Shown: piece by piece, positions 61,250 through 64,000 of the stretch
Numbering within the stretch: the stretch's first letter is position 1
Layout: each line of letters opens with the position of its first letter
Assembly: GCA_963924555.1 (NCBI GenBank)
Contig: OZ004592.1
Coordinates: 3,162,001-3,226,000, forward strand
From: Crambe crambe
Taxonomy: Eukaryota; Porifera; Demospongiae; Poecilosclerida; Crambeidae
Length of the DNA stretch: 64,000 bases
Direction: 5' to 3'
Made by a program: the position numbers and the translations under genes
Notes under the pieces: model-generated
What the model was told of the DNA's origin: nothing
The model's input: the letters and a program-made list of their open reading frames with translations, nothing else
Databases searched by the model: none

Positions 61250-62000
61250 CAACAATTTAGTAAGAGCTCACAACAACAAACGCCACTCTTCACAATTGAA
61301 AGATAGTGGCACATTCCAGAAGCACATTAAAGCAATGATGGAAGGTAGCAGAAGCTGGAAAGACAGTAGAGTTCAATGAAGCTTAGTTCCATTGGAAGTT
61401 GCTCAATTGCAAAGGCCAAAGAGAGGGTCACCAGATCAATGCAACTGAAGGAAATAAAGCATTTAAGGAAAGCATTTAGCAATATAAAATCTCCAAAGGC
61501 TGGCACAAGCAATTTGGTCAATGGATCAGACTATGATGTGTTGAAGAATTAGATTTTGTGAGGCATGTACCACTGGGAAACACCACAGAAGTCTATTCCC
61601 AACAAGCGAAGGAAAACAAACACTTGATCATAGTAGGGTGGAGCCAAATATTTTCTAACATTCAATCAATGATCGAACCCACTATGTATGGGTGCATGAG
61701 GTTTTTTGAATTTTATGGAATGGAAAGTTCTAGTTGAGAAGTCAAGTAGCCGAAAATTGGGTACCAATAATGGTGGAGAATATTACACACAATAAAGTTT
61801 CCATGTCCGAAGGAATACACCATGGTGTGGTCGAATGAATGAATCATACCCTCGTTAAGACTGTGCATTTGATGTTGGTTGATGAAATTATCCCACAGAT
61901 TTGGGCAGAAGCCCTAGCAGTCTATCCACAGCAGTCCTGGCAAAAAGCAGGTAACTCATGACCAAGTTAGTGCCAAAAAGGAAGCGACTACTATATTTGA
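61250..62000 (+). mobile_element. Ty1/Copia-like LTR retrotransposon fragment (fossil, broken)
   Basis: A degraded integrase-like stretch at about 61740-61925 (EIIPQIWAEALAVY) resembles Copia integrases, with weaker Gag-like text before it. Many breaks, no terminal repeats recognised, so it is old. Confidence 0.55.
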
Positions 62001-62251
62001 AGATAATCAGTATGGCCAAGAATTCATAATTTCATGGTCAGTCAAAACACATTTACGATATAGTGTTTGCTCATGAATAATTCATATAGGTAATCACATG
62101 TTGGGTATAATTGCATGAGAATCTGGCTAGGTAATTGCACAAAGTGAAACCGAGTGCAATCTTAGACAGTTTCAAATGAAATTGTATGAAAAAACATGTG
62201 ATTGCCTTACCGCACTCTCTATGTAGGCTTGACACGCAAAACACCAACGCT

Positions 62252-62253
<2 letters not shown>

Positions 62254-62318
<65 letters not shown>

Positions 62319-62332
62319 CTTCTTCTTCTTCT
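62254..62332. repeat. AAT then CTT microsatellite
   Basis: About 22 AAT units followed by several CTT units. The long poly-Asn and poly-Ile frames over it are artefacts. Confidence 0.95.
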
Positions 62333-62630
62333 TGACAGCCATAACTCCCGACTGCTTCATCATATATCTATGATTTTGGTACCATATTGAAGCTCTACAC
62401 CTGATCTAAGGAATGGTATAGTTAAAATTGAAGTAAAGCTCAAGTCCTAACTGTCCGAGTGCCTTTGTGGACACTTGACAGCCATAACTCCCGATTGCTT
62501 CATCCTATATCTACGATCTTGGTACCATCTTGAAGCTCTACACCTCAGGTAAGGAATGGTATTGTTCAAATTGAAGTACAGCTCAAGACTGTCAATTGCC
62601 ATTCGAGCGCCTTCGTGGACGACCCAAATT
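62333..62630. repeat. Tandem duplication, unit about 142 bp
   Basis: Two adjacent units start ttgacagccataactcccga and contain ttggtaccat, ttgaagctctacacct and aaggaatggtat. A third shorter decay product (acgcttcgtagacagcacag, repeated) follows to about 62730. Confidence 0.85.
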
Positions 62631-62834
62631 CTCGAACGCTTCGTAGACAGCACAGTTAGTTTATACACTTCGTAGACGCTACATAGACAACACTAGAACG
62701 CTTCGTAGACACAGTTAGTTTATACACAGAGAAAAAACTGTCATGCTGAGTTGCGGTGGGTGTGGTAAGATTATTTGGTAAAGGGTTGTTCTTGACATCC
62801 ATCGGTAGCAGCACCCCTTGAAAAAAGTGTGCAA

Positions 62835-63250
62835 CAAGTGAGAGTAAAAATATTTGATGTATGCTGGAGTACATGACTGTAAAAAGTACGGAAACAAAGT
62901 GCTAGCAATGTACTGCATTTGCTCTGCTAACTGTCACAGAATTGACAAACCCTACATCACTGCATGGACTGCATCTGTCACTGTGCTCTGCTAACTGTAT
63001 ATCGCTGCAAGGTGTAGCCAAAAAGGATAATATGGCATGAGTGATGTAGGGTTTGTCAATTTTATGACAGTTAGCAGAGCACAGTGACAGATGCAGTCCA
63101 TGCAGTGATGTAGGGTTTGTCAGTTCTGTGAAAGTTAGCAGAGCAAATGCAGTACATAGCTAGCACCTTGTTTCCGCACTTTTTATAGTCATGAACTCCA
63201 GCCTACACCACTCTTTCATTTAGAAGAAATGTTTTTACTCTCACTTGTGT
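62835..63250. repeat. Large nested palindrome, about 415 bp
   Basis: The outer arms (acaagtgagagtaaaaatat, gctggagt) are inverted at 63186-63250. The inner arms (gcagagca, gacaaaccctacatcactgc) occur inverted twice on the right side at about 63037-63070 and 63100-63135, so one arm carries an internal duplication. Centre near 63020. Non-coding; foldback element likely. Confidence 0.82.
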
Positions 63251-64000
63251 GGTAGTCAGCCAGGTAGGAAGCTGTTTATGTGAACCTGTAATGCTTGCCA
63301 CATAAGCCTTGTGGGTGGCCTAGATAAGCCTACAATTCACTTTGAAAAAACGTAGAAATAAATCAAGCTAGCCTACCATCTTCAGAAACATTGTTACTAT
63401 GGCTAGTCTGTCCTTACTATAAATAGTCTGCACATGTGCAGATGTAGGAGTGCAATTATAAACTACGAGTGAAAATGTATTAGTAAATATTAACCACATG
63501 ATTAATGACTTAATGAGGTGACCAGTTATACTGGCTATGAGATGCTATAGTTCAAAACTATGATTTCATACTGACTAGCACTTCCTACTCTACAACTGAG
63601 GGCAAACCAGATGCTCTAGAACACTACTGTTGCAGAGAAATTCGACTGCTAAGCAGCCATGACTCGATCAAATTTTGGTGTCAATTTTTGCTGTGTGCCA
63701 GCTGTCTTTTGTGCTTATTCCAGTTGTGCAAACCAAGATGTAGGTCTGCTTGAAGAGATTTTGGATGGAAAAGGCAACAATCATGAGTTTTGATTATTTT
63801 AAGCCATCAATCGAGCGATCGAACAGCTAACAAGTGCCTTAGCTCTCGAAATCTCTTAGCCCACTAAGTACAAAATAGTCGGCACATGGCTGCAGTTCGA
63901 GAAAATTGATGCCAAAAAAATCGATCAAGTTATGGCTGTTTAGTGGTTGAGTATCTCTGTAATGGTAGCATTCTAGAGCGTGGTTTTCCCCTAGTTGTAA
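63251..64000. other. Window end, no gene recognised
   Basis: A dispersed-repeat fragment (gcctagataagcctacaatt, about 63319) is shared with 47240-47280. No coding segment or CC2D2A exon could be supported here. Confidence 0.45.

Noticed and set aside
62172-62390. Poly-Ile and poly-Asn frames
   Set aside because: They are translations of an AAT microsatellite.
62254-63140. CRISPR array
   Set aside because: The repeats are microsatellites, tandem duplications and palindromes without regular spacers, and the genome is eukaryotic.

Overview
The window looks like animal nuclear DNA: AT-rich, GT-AG introns, and two conserved single-copy animal-type genes in a dense bed of DNA transposons and foldback elements. 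The mix (a ciliary transition-zone gene, a ribosome-biogenesis WD40 gene, a family common in marine invertebrates with TDVVVL and TGCDTVS motifs, and very many TA- and 9-bp-duplicating MITEs) suggests an early-branching marine invertebrate, possibly a demosponge. The species is inference.

Layout. 165-4767 (+): a 19-exon gene whose joined frame is open for 993 codons. It starts with a C2H2-like zinc finger and then resembles a transposase-like family I know mainly from basidiomycete fungi. A 370-bp Mutator-type MITE sits inside its first coding exon, flanked by a 9-bp duplication that carries AG|GT, so the whole insertion can be read as an intron that restores the frame exactly. 5015-8640: foldback elements, microsatellites and a hammerhead-ribozyme-like motif. 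9178-25144 (+): UTP4 (Cirhin), three coding exons; its second intron is 13.2 kb and holds a pogo-type transposon with about 400-bp inverted repeats and a Tudor-like accessory domain, then a 5.3-kb inverted-repeat element with a PIN/FEN1-like protein and no class I can name. 25246-58734 (-): 23 exons of CC2D2A (C-terminal 1,090 residues; the 5' part lies beyond the window), tail to tail with UTP4 about 100 bp apart. Its introns hold Mutator-type MITEs, TA-duplicating MITEs, a fossil DIRS element with a MITE nested in its terminal repeat, a broken hAT transposase, a tRNA-derived SINE, and BEL/Pao and helicase fragments. 58735-64000: MITEs, tandem repeats, a fossil Copia fragment and a large palindrome.

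UTP4 acts in the nucleolus in small-subunit rRNA processing; CC2D2A acts at the ciliary transition zone. I see no functional link between them. The main theme is how DNA transposons shape these genes: several independent families make 9-bp target duplications, one lies just upstream of the UTP4 start codon, and one seems to have become an intron.

Limits: all exon models were read by eye from splice sites, frame continuity and remembered family sequences. No alignments, databases or expression data were available.
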